Source of the DNA: Strongylocentrotus droebachiensis
Lineage: Eukaryota > Echinodermata > Echinoidea > Camarodonta > Strongylocentrotidae
DNA: 64,000 bases
Reading direction: 5' to 3'
Assembly: GCA_035222895.1 (NCBI GenBank)
Contig: JAVYIG010007175.1
Location: 42,031 to 106,030 of the forward strand
In this document: positions 11,479 to 24,000 of the stretch, one piece after another
Layout: every line of letters starts with the position of its first letter
Numbering within the stretch: position 1 is the first letter of the stretch
Translations under genes and position numbers: made by a program
Notes under the pieces: generated by a model
Told to the model about the DNA's origin: nothing
The model's database searches: none
Seen by the model: only the letters and a program-made list of their open reading frames with translations

Positions 11479-14400
11479 TAAGATTCTTAGCATTTTTTAT
11501 CTTAGGGTCCACTTAAATGTTAGCTGAAGAGACTAGCATGTTGGTGAGTGACATCTAAAGACTAGGAAATTTCAAGATCTTTAAGCCAGGATAGGAATCA
11601 CATAATGAGCAGAGCTTTGTGTGCTATATGAATGTTAATGTATATAGCTATATCTGGATGTTTTGCACGGACACTATTGTTAATGTTTAGCTTACGATTC
11701 TAGCAAGTGCCTTCATCATGAAATATTTCAAGGGAAAGGTATTTAAATGTAACAGTAAAATTGATGCTAAGCAGAATTCATGCCTGGTGTAGCTATGTAT
11801 TGTTTACAGGCTATCTGCATTTTTCGCACCATACTATTGTAAAAAAAGAAAATTAAGTAGGCCTATACAATTCCAGCACAGTCTTCCTCAAAAGACATTC
11901 AGGGAGAATGTATCCATGCATTCGTGAAGGTTTGATTTCGGTCACATTTATGGCATTGTCAACCTACAGTCAAATATGAGCTTGGTTTTGCCCTGGGGGA
12001 GGGAAATTAAAGTCTGGGTATTTTACTGACATCTCTACCACCGCTGCCCGGGTTTTTTTTTTAATTGCGCCATCTTTCGGTGAAGGCGTACGCAGAGCGA
12101 TTTCCAGTTCCTGCGCCCAAGCATCATCATTGTCTGCAAGCACGGATCCTGCATTTGACACTTTATCACAACACTTTATTACAACAATTTTATTGTGTAT
12201 TGAGTAAAGACAAGCCCAGTTCCTGTTGGTTGTTTCCTTGTCCAGAGCAGCATACGTTCAGAGCATATATGCAGACGCAGTATGATGTCAGCCTGTCTGA
12301 AAGTGCAGACACTTTTGTCTGCTACGCAAAATGGAGGAAACGTGTTTATTATGCCTGCACACTAGCATCACCACGCGCGCATCATGCAGTCGGTGATGCA
12401 TTGTGGGACATGGCTGTTGACAAATCAGAATATTGTGAGCAGCAGATGGCAGTATACATGAATATCAAGTAGTGTCAGTAGAATACCCCGTCTTTAAGTC
12501 GCTAGCCAAAATGTTAACTTTTCATTTTATTTATATTTTACTTTTGGGAGTCAGCGAAAATTCCAGTTCCATGCTCGAAAACTGATAGTTTTTTAAATTA
12601 GTAGAGAGTGAAGCCACCCCCCCCCCCAATAATGTAATGCAAGTTCAAATATTATATTTATTTTAATTTGGCATTTAAATTGAACCTTTATTGATATGTT
12701 TATAAAGGCGTGTAACTTATTTATATACATTTGACTATTCTTTTGTTCAAAACCAACTCAACAATAATTTTGTGCAATAGCAAAACTTTCCAAAAGATGT
12801 TTCAAAGCAGTGTTATACAGTGTCGAAGCCTGGTAAAATGTTCTTGTATATATTTCTATAAAATATCATTTTTAAATGTCATAAAATGTCATCAAAAAAT
12901 AATAACGAGTGGGATACTTTTGGGAATGCTTGTACTAAACACCAAACCAAAATAATATAGGGACTCGATGGATTGCAATTTAAGACAAAGTAAAAGGCCT
13001 TTCACGCTAATCTTGCTTTATAAGTTAATTTGTTTTCTTATTAATTAATAATGTGCTTTATTTCAGTGTTCACATACACATACGTGTTCATATTGATAAT
13101 TGTCTTTCAGTCTTTAAAAGTCTTTCAACCGACCAGTAAATGTACAGATATTCTATTTTTCTGTTGGTGACACATATACAACTATTTTTTGGTATTGCTC
13201 ATAAACATGGGCATTCAAAACGCATTTAAATTTTAATGCTGTTTTCAAAGAATGTTATTTTCTTCAGTTCTGTTTGTCCATCTTATTTTATCATTCATAT
13301 CGTGGTCAACATTTTGTATTCAAATCATCTGCATATGTTGCATTATTGTACTATATGCAATTGATTTACAATATTCTGCAAAAAGATGTATTCATTTTGT
13401 CCTCTATTGTTACGGTTTGATTATGATTCTGTATTAGATATTTCACCTAGATCCGTTTCTATTTAACACTCCACACGATCGCGATGTTAATAGAGTTTAT
13501 ATGAAATTGACATCATGATTTTATATAAAAATAAATGTAATTGATATACAAATTTCTGCCAAAAGTTGTTTTCATTTGTCTTCTATTGTGGTGGTTTGTT
13601 TACGCTTCTGTATGATAAATTTGTATCAGTATTAATATGTTTGAACTTTGTTTTCCCTGGCTAAGTGGGGTTACAAAATTGATGACATTTTACAGATAAT
13701 GTTGGCTATTAAAAATTCAATATTTGTATATCTAAACTGTGTTTAAGGACTAATTGTTTTTAATTCCTGAAATTTGATATTTTCATTTTCTATTTGTTCA
13801 TGATTTGTAGAATTGCTTTTCGAAGGATGTGGCAAAAGTTGGGAAAGTTGAAATCCAACACGCCTTTTCTTGCTTTCGAATCGATGACATTTTATGTGTA
13901 TCCTGAAATGCGAGATAATGAAAGTAAAATAAAGGTTTTTGAAATATCATTGTATATATATAATCATATCATTTTACTTGGAAATAATGTAATGTGGAAA
14001 AACAGAATATGGTGCTGGTTAGTTCCAGAAGTTTGCACATTTCCGATGGGAAAATTCCCAAGTAATTCCATGTAATGGGAATGCAAAATGTCCAATCCAA
14101 AACGCTGATTATTTGACCTAAACTTGATGTGTGAATGTGTTTGTTGGTTATTATCGTTGCTTGGTTAGTTTGTTAGTTTTGTGGTTGGTTGGTTGGTTGA
14201 AATGGGTTTCAGTTGATTTTTCGAAAGTCTTTTTCGATCATGTTTCAGAAACAAAAATCTATGAATAGGCTTCCATAACTGCGATTGTAGATCAAGTACG
14301 GCTCGAGTTATCTTGGTTATTTCGCAATAGGTTTCCTCTTACAGGGATTGAACACCGGAAACACTGGTGATATTTCGAGATTTCATTTTGAACAGTTGGC

Positions 14401-15024
14401 GTCAATCTACAGAAGCCTCTCTGAGCAACTTCCCATTGCCGGGAAATCCACTGTTTAAACTCTGAAGAAGAAAAAATACCCAATATTAATAATTGTTGAA
14501 TCAAATTTCAACCAGCACACGTTTTATATAAATTTGTTATATATTATCCAACAAACGTTTCTTGAGAATAAAAAAATATCTCCAAATACTTTCTCTTTGG
14601 AACATACAAATTCATATCACACTTGAATAGAAATGTTGCGTACTTGGCTAGTGTAAACGAAACGGCTTTCAAAAATAAGTTGTCGAAACTTTTGTAAAGG
14701 GTCTTTGATAACAAATTTTTAAAAGATTTCAACAGCTAGTACGACCCATGCTCTGGCGACAATCGCTCTGCGGTCAATAATTTACACTTACGTCAACCCT
14801 TGGATAATCCCTGCACTTAAACCTAACGCTAACCTTAAACCTAATCTAATATCCTATGACAACTCTAACACTAATTCATTGACTAAATAAAGACTGCAGA
14901 AATTGTCGGGGGCGGTAAGTGGATGTGCGATTTTCGCAGCATCAGTTGAATTGGTTCCATTAATATATTGTTGGTGCATAACCTTGGGTATTCCCAGTAA
15001 TACCTTGAATACCTTCACATACGA

Positions 15025-15560
15025 AAAAGAAGAAGGAGAAGAAGAAGGCGGAGGAAAAGAAGAAGGAAGAAGAAGAAAAAGAAGAAGAAGAAGAAGAAGA
15101 AGAAGAAGAAGAAGAAGAAGAAGAAGAAGAAGAAGAAGAAGAAGAAGAAGAAGAAGCAGAAGAAGAAGAAGAAGAAGTAGAAGAAGAAGAAGAAGAAGAA
15201 GAAGAAGAAGAAGAAGAAGAAGAAGGGGAAGAAGAAGAAGAGGGAGCAGGAGAAAAAGGGCAGAAGAATGAGAGAAGAAGATGATGATTACAGAGAAGGA
15301 GGAGGAGAGGAAGAAGGAAGAGAAGAAGGAGAAGAAGAAGATGATGATGATTTATAAAGAGAAGAAGAATACTAAGGAAGGAGAAGAAAAAGAAAAAGAG
15401 GAGGAGGAAGGAGAAGGAGGAGGAGAAGAAGAAGGAGGAGGAGAAGAAGAAGAGGAAGGAGAAGGAGTAGAAAAAGAAGAGGAAGAAGAAAAGGGAAAAG
15501 GCGGTGGTGATGATGAATAAGAAGTAAAAGGAGGAAGAAGAAGAAGGCCAATATAGGTGA
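15025..15560. repeat. Long GAA/AAG polypurine tract
   Basis: More than 500 bp of almost pure purine on the plus strand: uninterrupted AAG repeats in the centre and GGA/GAA mixtures on both sides, with a few ATG ATG interruptions. Arginine- or glutamate-rich open frames here are products of the repeat. Such tracts can form triplex (H-DNA). Confidence 0.95.
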
Positions 15561-16177
15561 TGCAGGTTTAGGATTAGGCATGTCTCTCTCCATCACGACC
15601 ATAGCTTCAAAAGAAGATCGTGATGATAACAACAACAAAAAAAGACAAAGAGGAAGAAGAAGGAGAACGTAGGCGGGTTTTCCCCAGGAATCAAAGGGTG
15701 AGGCCTATCACTCTCCATCATCATCAGCATAGCTTCGCAAGGAGCTGGGTTTTTCCGCGTTGAACAATGTATTTGTTGAAAGGTTAAGTGATAAGCCTTC
15801 CTTCACAGATCTATATTTAAAAAAATATGTATTGATAAAAAAAAAAATCGCCTCTCACGTCCCCTCCCCTCTCATCACCTGCCGCCCCTCCACGACCTGA
15901 TAAAGGTGATAACATACGAGTAAAATAAACTACGACTATGTTAAAGAGCATTATGTCATCAATGTCATATCCCCGGGTCATATCGTTTGTAGCCCATGTT
16001 AAAAACAGACGAATAAACATATAGGCCTATTAAAGTACTCTTGACAAAAATACATTTTGAGGGTGAAGTTGAAAGTTGGAATAATAACTTTTGAAATGAC
16101 CGCGATGTCAATAAGAAATAACTGTTCTATTTATGCATCACTTTTTCTATTTTTTGTCAGAGGAAATGCTTTCCCAA

Positions 16178-16472
16178 ATAGACCAGTTCGCGGTTAGCAC
16201 ATGTCCCAAATGACCCAGAATATCCAAAGATCTTCAAAACATTAAGAGGTCCCACTTTGTACATTTTGAAACAATCACTCCTACAGCGATGGAGGTGCTA
16301 CATAAGTAGCCTTTGTTTCCCTTTTTCAAACAATATTTCCACCTGTGTATCATGGAGTGCACTGCTTGTGCATAAAATGAATAATGATTACATAACTTTC
16401 AGTATTTTGTCTCCGTGTATTTCACAGTTTGGTCTGCAATGGCCTTTATCTGCTCATGCTCAGACTGCAACT
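16178..16472. repeat. Dispersed ~300-bp repeat, copy A
   Basis: Matches 23781-24092 in the same orientation from ATAGACCAGTTC to CAGACTGCAAC, with small indels and substitutions. No inverted ends or coding content seen; class unknown. Confidence 0.8.
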
Positions 16473-16790
16473 ATGAACTGGCTTATACCTTCGTTCATGG
16501 TACGTAACATGATTTTTCTTTTATTTATTTTTTTCTCTATTAAATGCGCTTTGCACCTCAGGAAAAGGCGCATCATAAATAAACTTGATTATCTGTATTT
16601 AAAAAAAACATACATTCTATGCAGAGAATCTTTCTCAGCAATCGAAAAAGCATATGTTACGTTCATCTTGTGCTTTATGCATGCATAAATTAAAAAGAAG
16701 GATTTCCATATAGAGTGAATGTTGATTCGGTACCTGCCCTGACATTTCAGATGTGTTATAGTACAGCACAAGAAAGTGGTCTGAGTTTCC

Positions 16791-16801
16791 GGGGAATCCC
16801 C
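16791..16801. promoter_or_regulatory. Distal kappaB palindrome GGGGAATCCCC
   Basis: Perfect 11-bp palindromic kappaB sequence, followed by GAGATC and, 10 bp on, by TACGTCATCA, a CRE/AP-1-like site. The 17-bp word GGGGAATCCCCGAGATC is the exact reverse complement of the one at the proximal site (20401-20417). It lies 3.7 kb before the predicted TNF transcription start. NF-kB binding is inference. Confidence 0.5.
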
Positions 16802-17001
16802 GAGATCAAAATACGTCATCAGAAAGGTCACAGACGTTAGTGCGTTACGCCGACGCTGGGGCTTCCCCGCTTCCCGCTGTGAAAGTGATGAAACTACAGC
16901 TCAGCAAAAAAAGAGAAAGTGGACACTTTTCATGATTCTAAATGAATATTCAATACAAATTTATCTTTTTATATTTAATAGCAAATTTAAATTAATTTTC
17001 T

Positions 17002-17387
17002 TTAAAGGGATCTGGTAACTTTGTCTTAGATCCTTTAGAAATAATCCTTGATTTAGCTCATGCTGCAATGGTAATTATAAACCTTTAGGTCAGTCAGGAA
17101 CTCCATGACTTTTACAAGCCGATCGCCTGTCTGATTATCAAGATATTAATGATTGGAATTACAAATTTTGAAAACCGTTCGCCGAACGGTTTTCATAACA
17201 CTACAGTCTATTAGGGGAAACGAGTATGGTAAAACCGGTCACTCAAATATTTTTACTTTTTTGAGGCACTTCTTGATCATTTTGAAGCGCGATTTTATTT
17301 TAGGGCTTCAATATTACACCAGCACAGACACTGGTAACATGTAGGACCGTGTATCTCAGATTTAACATTGTTAAACGATCCCTTTAA
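17002..17387. mobile_element. 386-bp TTAA-ended MITE, copy 1
   Basis: Ends TTAAAGGGATCTGGTAAC and GTTAAACGATCCCTTTAA. An inverted copy lies at 48203-48587. It contains a near-palindromic CCGTTCGCCGAACGG. No coding capacity. Confidence 0.88.
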
Positions 17388-20300
17388 GATGATATGCAAC
17401 TGGATTCGTACCATTTTTGCATGACTGAACATAGCCATTTAACAATAAATGAGTCTCTGAAAGAAATTTGCAAAAATGGGGCATATGGCCATTCAAATGT
17501 TGATGATCATTTCCATAGAGTCAAATTAAAACAATGGGAAGAAAAAAACAATTACTAGAAACACGAAAGAAGAGACATCATTACCTTATTTGTTAAAACC
17601 ACGCAATCTCGAGACTACAGTCGACATCCAGAGCCCAATGCTCCTCATCGTTTCTCATTCTTTGTTTTCATGTTTGAAAAAAATATCGTATCATTAAACT
17701 CACTAGATTCATAAAAAAAACACTGCAATTCCTTTTCCTCACATTTTTTCTCTCTCATTTCAACGTTATAATTATATTGTTCAATTAATGTGCTCATTGT
17801 AACTTATGTATGTTTATATGTTTTGTAAATATGTTTTTTATTATGTTGATACCGGGCCCCTCGGTCGAACAGTTTTTGTATAACTAAGAGGGCTACCCTG
17901 TCAAAATAAAATGACAAATAAATAAATAAATAAATAGATGAAATACAGTGCACACTGCACATGTTCATAAACATTTGAATGACTACTTGCTCTATTTTTG
18001 CCATTTTCTTAATCAGACCTTCTAACAGTTAAATGAAAGTACCCGTCCAAGAGTGAAAGTTAATAACTTGATCTTAATTGATGATGGTAGAGTATCGTTT
18101 TTCCTTTAATGATATGAAGGTTTTATAATGATTGCTTTTTATTATTTTCTTTATCAATAAAGGGTGTCCATGTTCTGTTTTGTTGAATTTATATACGGCA
18201 GATAATCTTTCCTCTCACTCCTTTCTATGTAGCATTACTGTGGGGAACATGGAAGGTATACCCCCCCCCCCCCCTCCCTCCATCGATGGCGGAAAAGAGA
18301 GTAAGGGAGGAAAAGGAAAGGAAATAAAAGGGTCAGAAAATAACAGAAAGAGACGACATAGGAAATATAGAGAGAGAGGGGGAGAGGGGGTAAAAGATTA
18401 GGAAAAGAAGATACCAAGACCAATTCCTTCACCTTCCCCTAATCACAAGCTTTGTTGACTTGCATTCCTTCCAAAGAACATAACCCCCCCCCCCTCCCCC
18501 CCCCCCCCCCCCCCCCATGATACCGGTGCCACTCAATGTCTTGACACACGCTACGCCTCTGATTGACGTGTTACCCTTTTTTATTATTAGCTACAGTTGT
18601 TTCATATACTCGAGTTACTTGATTGATATGAATTTAATAACAAGGCGGCATGACAATGTGGGGGTGTCTGTTTGTGTGATTACTCGTTTTAGTGCCGGGT
18701 TGTGTGGATAATGTGGTGCGTGTGCGTGTGTGTTTTTTTCTGTGTTTCATCCTTGTTCTCTCTCCCTCTCTCACTCTTTGTGATATCGTAACACAGGGGC
18801 AGTAGCATAGCTATGGGGGCAAGGGGACCATATTCCTTCCTGTGGATCGGCCAAACAAGAGGAGGGGGCGGGGGTGAGACAGTCGCTCATTAATTATTAT
18901 GGAGCCTGAGAGACAGATGGGCAGAGACGGGAGAAACAAAAGGTGGAATAAAGAAAAACAGAACGTGTGACGCGGAGAATACTTTCCTAAAGTGACTCGG
19001 TAACATTGTTGAAGGTTGATGAAAAAACTGAAACAATTCTCAAACCACAAAGATATTTATGGTTTTCTTTGAAAGCGTCACTGTGCAACACCTTCTAACA
19101 GTAAATTATCCCAACTATTTTTTAATATTCCCAACCGTTTTTCCATGAAAATAAGACATAAGACAGTCTTTTAAAAATCGTTCAACACTTAAATGTCTGG
19201 AATGGTATATAGAGTCAATTCATTGCTTGGTGACGATTTACATTCACCTAAAATGTAATTTAATTAATTGTAATAATATAATTTTTTATAATTAATAATC
19301 GTCTGTTTTCACTCAAACTTTCAGAAAATCTTTAATTGTACATCTAGCATTGAAGTCACTGCATTAGCATCCTTTTCTCTCATCTGAACAATGTTAATAG
19401 TCCCTTTAAAATCTTCCCTAACCTCTTGTTCGTCAATAATGTTCATCAATTATGAAAAACCTACCCCCCCCCCCCCCCCGTAAGCAATCTGTATTAAACA
19501 CAAAAATACTTTCGATGGTGATTAACGATTAATCTAACAGTATCTCAGGCAGGGCGCTTTATTACAATTTTACAAAAATACTTGATAATGATTACAAAAA
19601 TTAAAAGGTAGTATCTTGACGATTGCTCTACCGTCAGTAATGTCTTATATGTGACGTCATCATTGTTTCATGTCGATATTTATTTGTATAGGCCCTGATT
19701 CAATCGATGGTGTTGGCGCAGTGATATGCCAGGGTTTGCAAAATTAGCAAATACTGGGCGTGAGATAAATAACATCTGGTGAGATTGCGAGTTTCATTCG
19801 TCGTTTGCTCATGAACGTCACCATCAGCTTGTGAAGTGGAAAGGTTGGGGTAGTCTTATATCACAGACATTGTTCAATGTAGCTGTTCTCGGGTGCTGAA
19901 GGCCTACGATGTATACATGTTAGATTGTAGGAAAAAAAGTAGAATTTTGCCAAGACACTAGCCTATAATGCTGACTCTGTTTTACCAATTAAAACGAGAC
20001 ATTTCAAAATTAATACGGGTCATTTTCGCATTCTCTCAAAGAATAACTCGCACCTAAATTTAAATCCATCATGTTGTACATTTTCTTATAAGTTATACAA
20101 TGTTATGCTTTGTGAAAAATTGAATAAAGACTTTATTTGAAGAAGGAAAAAAGGTTAAACCTATTTCAACACTTTTAATTATTCAGCTATATTCTATTTT
20201 CAATCATTAATTTTCTAACAGCAAATAAATTTGAGAAACTTTATCGTTATTTCAAATATTGACCAACAGCTGATAGACCGCACGTTGAAGCACCTTGCCA

Positions 20301-20400
20301 ACTACTGTATCAGAGGACAATTTCAAAAGGAGTCTGTACGTTATAGACTAGCTGATAAATCTTCACTTTCACTGATCGTCCTTCTGCACGTGCGCATTAC
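17388..20400. other. Intergenic region upstream of the TNF-family gene
   Basis: AT-rich, with poly-C runs near 18260, 18484 and 19463 and a short AAAT repeat near 17920. No gene recognised. Confidence 0.55.
18484..18517. repeat. Poly-C tract in a dispersed repeat
   Basis: A C-run broken by one T, followed ~30 bp later by CACGCTACGCCTCTGAT. The same phrase follows poly-C near 21948-22190, and a partial reverse form occurs near 18795. This suggests a dispersed repeat family with a poly-C segment. Confidence 0.6.
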
Positions 20401-20406
20401 GATCTC

Positions 20407-20417
20407 GGGGATTCCCC
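20407..20417. promoter_or_regulatory. Proximal kappaB palindrome GGGGATTCCCC
   Basis: Exact match to the kappaB consensus (GGGRNWYYCC), palindromic over 11 bp, about 110 bp before the TATA box of the TNF-family gene. ATGACATCA, a CRE/AP-1-like site, follows 14 bp later. kappaB control of TNF genes is established in vertebrates; its use here is inferred. Confidence 0.62.
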
Positions 20418-20515
20418 AAACAAATTTGCAATGACATCAGTTTCACGTCTCCCATGCGTTGTTATTTCACAAGTTCACTTTCGAATCGAGGTCATATTTC
20501 TCACCAGGCAAGCGC

Positions 20516-20557
20516 TATAAAGAGCGAACCGCTACCCAGCTCACATCACTTTCAGTC
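20516..20557 (+). promoter_or_regulatory. Core promoter of the TNF-family gene
   Basis: TATAAAGA at 20516-20523. Candidate initiators are TCACATC (A at 20543, 27 bp on) and TCAGTC (A at 20554, 38 bp on). Initiation here would give a 5' UTR of about 260-270 nt before the ATG at 20814. Confidence 0.6.
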
Positions 20558-20813
20558 GTGACCGCCATCTATCTGACACAAAAGTATTTTTGAAAGAGAT
20601 ATATTTGTCTATTGCTCCTTACTTGACTGTTGATATTATATAAACGTTGTCTCTGATTTTCTTCACCATTTGCGCTATAATCTACATTAGTTATTTATCA
20701 GAAAGGAAAAAAGGGAGGGAAAGATCATAGTTCTGAAACACTGCATCTGTAAAGTCATCCTTGACCGTCATCTAAGCATTACTTCATTTTAACCGAACTT
20801 TCTTCTTGAGACC

Positions 20814-21037
20814 ATGTCGATCACCATGTCGAATGATAAACAGCTCCTCCATCCCGACGTCCGTTGCCACGTCGACGTCAGCGAAAGCCATAAACCAATG
20901 AAGATGAGCGACGTCCAACGTCTGGCGATGCTGAGATCGAAAGCGAAAAGCGAGTCGGGGAACTTCAGCTGCGTTGACTTCTTCAAGACTCTGCTCTTCA
21001 TCGCCACCGTTTGCACCTTCGCCTTCGTGTTCTACAA
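20814..21037 (+). CDS. TNF ligand exon 1: cytoplasmic tail and membrane anchor
   Basis: Residues 1-74. The 55-residue polar N-terminus has no signal peptide. It is followed by the hydrophobic stretch FFKTLLFIATVCTFAFVFY, giving a type II orientation. Cys53 just before the membrane segment could be palmitoylated (inference). The next exon continues in phase with the heptad-like stalk IAVLQQDVDSLSRRLEVLR. Confidence 0.88.
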
Positions 21038-24000
21038 GTAAGAAGTTTTTTTTATATGGAATAGCATTGTCACTTAAAATTAAAAATTGTTAGTAGTGTC
21101 TGTGCCGTGAACTAAATAAAATCGTTCCTAAAAATTGAGGAAACCAATAATAGCTAATTACAATCTATTATTGACTTACAGAATTTCCAATTTCCTTGTT
21201 TTTTAAAGTGCCTTTGAGATGCATTATGAAAATATAATTGATGTTGCCATCAACATGAACAATTTCGAGAGGATGAAATCAGTGAGTGTATGTATTTCTT
21301 ATTCGTTGGACTGTGGTTTGAGGCTTGATTTAGTTTTGTTTGCTCGTTTGTTGGTGGTTATTGTTGTTATCTCTTATCGATGCCCCCTAACGATAAACTC
21401 TCGAACTACTTTCACTGTCATTGTAACTCAGAGAAGAAACGTATATAAATATATTGCATCGTGATCATACCTATAAAAAAAACTAAGTTGTTTAACAAGT
21501 CAAGTTAAAGATACGCTTGAGTTCTGGTATTGATAGAAAATATATTCTCACAGGATACAACAACAATTACACTAAATGTTCGAGACTACAAGTAAATAAC
21601 TTGTGCTAAACGATTTTGGTAGAAAATATATAGGGGCTTAGTATATGAGCATAGAAAGATAAGGAAATCAAGGTAAGTAGGCCCGACACCATGTATTTAA
21701 TACAGGTATGTGCCAATAAGAGTTGTGGTTTTTATTGAAGATGATTTTCTAGCAAGCTTTTGTGAGGTTGCTTTTATTTTACTCGGTTAAACAATCAATC
21801 TACTGAAGGATATACGATCCAAAATGAAATTATAGCAATTTGGATAGTCATTGTGTTCATGTTCCAAAACCTTAAACAATAATTATTATCAGTTTCATTT
21901 GGTAATTCATAACCAGTGGAGTACTTACAGGCAGTCTGGGGGCATCCCCCCCCCCCTTTAAACGGAAAAAAGACAAAATAAACATAAACAAAATCAGAGA
22001 GAAAAGGAGGGGTGAAAATGGAAAATGAAAAAAAAAGATAGAGGGTCCCTTTCCACACCCTCAAAATAAACAATGCCCTACACATTTATCTTTTTAAAGA
22101 AGTTGTCTGTGGAATAAGACCGGTGCCCCCGCCCCGTAATGATGATACCCCCTCAATTGCTGGACCCCGCCCACGCTACGCCTCTGATCATAAGTATCAT
22201 GATATCCATTTATCCTCATTAGTGAGAGCGTTAGTTTAAGTGCGTTGGATAAATATGGTAATTAATTTCAATCATGCAAGTCATTAATAAATATTTAATT
22301 AGCATAGATCGGTTTTGATACGATTATAAACCTCCGAGCTCGCATGGTTCTAGATTGAAGGGGGGGGGGGGGGGGCTTCAAATCAATTATAATCAAGAAA
22401 AGATGGGAAGGCTTAAATAAAATGGGGCGTAACCCCCCCCCCCCCCCCCCTACATATAGACCGCTACTGGCTCTGACGTGCACTTCGCTATTCATTTCCT
22501 GCTGTAATATCGAAAGCGATAGTACTTTGAAAAGCAGGAATTAGCAATCATGACAAATTAATATATTTAATTCAAATACATCATTCTACCAATACATTAT
22601 GATCAATTGTTTGATTGTTCTGTCGCAAGATTTTTATTCTCTGATTTTCTTTTTACGACGAATCTAATGGGAATGCTTATATTATGTTACATTGTTATAT
22701 TATATATCAAAGTTTCAAAAGGTTCTTAAAGAGTTTTCTATTTTCTTCAATCATAGCTACGTAATAAATTATGTACAAAATGAAAACATTTCCTTTTCAA
22801 TGTATTAATCAAATTACAAATTGTTTCAATATCTAATCTGGACATTTTGTGACCGCACTTTCCTCTTTGATTTCATAGTAATTACATTTCTCCCTTTTGG
22901 GGTTTTTATGTGATTTATTTCCGGTATTTCGAGAGTGGGTGTTTTGACTGACTACTCAGGAAATTGTTTGTATTATCATTTTCATATTTTTACCACTTTT
23001 ATTCTATTTAAACTTTCAAATACAAGATAATGATTTAGATTCTAATCTAACTGCAGTACGCATAACATTCCTGATATATAAAAATGTTTTTTAAAAAATA
23101 TTTTAAAAATAAATATATATATATATTTTATTTATTTTTAATTATTAAAAAAAAAAAAAAAAAAAAAAAAATACTTCATCATGTTTTTCTTTAATATTTC
23201 GAGGTTTTTCTCACAATCTTAGCCGCATTGGTGAACAATGTCAGATGTACGACCATGTGAAGATGTGAAATCTTATTGTCTTCAAGATGTTGTTGTTATT
23301 GTTCGTTTTATTTTGGTTTCACAACGTTGTTTAAAGCTTATCTGCCATAGTTTACAGGGGGGATTAGACCGCCCTACAAGGTCAATGGACAGGTGGTTAT
23401 CTCATCAACTCAGCTCTCAGTTAACATAAGAAAAAGAGGATCATGGGGGACCAATGGTCACCGATTAGGCATTGTGTGTTATATAGAGGGCGCAAGTAGC
23501 TACAAGTAGTGCAGTGGGCCTTTAAAATAATCTCATTTGGCTTCACTTTACTCTATTCTCATTATTCAGAATCGCAGTGCTGCAACAGGATGTAGACTCT
23601 CTATCCAGACGTTTGGAGGTGTTGCGGATGACATCAGTGCAGGATGATGGTATGTATTTCTTGACAGGTTGATCAAGCAGTCGAATCATTTATCGATTTA
23701 TAGATAAATATATTAATTATATCAAACGCGTGAACGAGTATCTGTCTGCTTGACTGACGGAAAGGGTGAGTGGGAAAGTAATAGACCAGTTCACGGTTAG
23801 CACAATATGTCTCAAATGACCCCCGAATATCCACAGATCTTCAAAACATGAAGAGTTCCCACTTCGTACATTTTGAAATAATCACTCCTACAGCGATCGA
23901 GGTTCTACATAAAAAGCCTTTGTTTAACCCTTCAAAGAATACTTCCACCTGTGTATCATGGAGTGCACTGCTTGTGCATGAATGAATAATGATTACATAA

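Larger units (their letters stand above)
10111..16177. other. Intergenic region between the two host genes, left part
   Basis: Apart from the 540-bp MITE and the GAA tract listed separately, I see no gene in this AT-rich stretch. The longest open frame (12065-12472) has no recognisable motif, start context or splice partner. Confidence 0.6.

Noticed and set aside
12065-12472. 135-codon plus-strand frame (and an overlapping minus-strand frame) between the genes
   Set aside because: No recognisable motif, no splice partners, and two overlapping frames of equal plausibility; left as non-coding.
14903-15520. Arginine- and glutamate-rich open frames
   Set aside because: They are the GAA/AAG repeat read in different frames; no start context, splice sites or non-repeat sequence.
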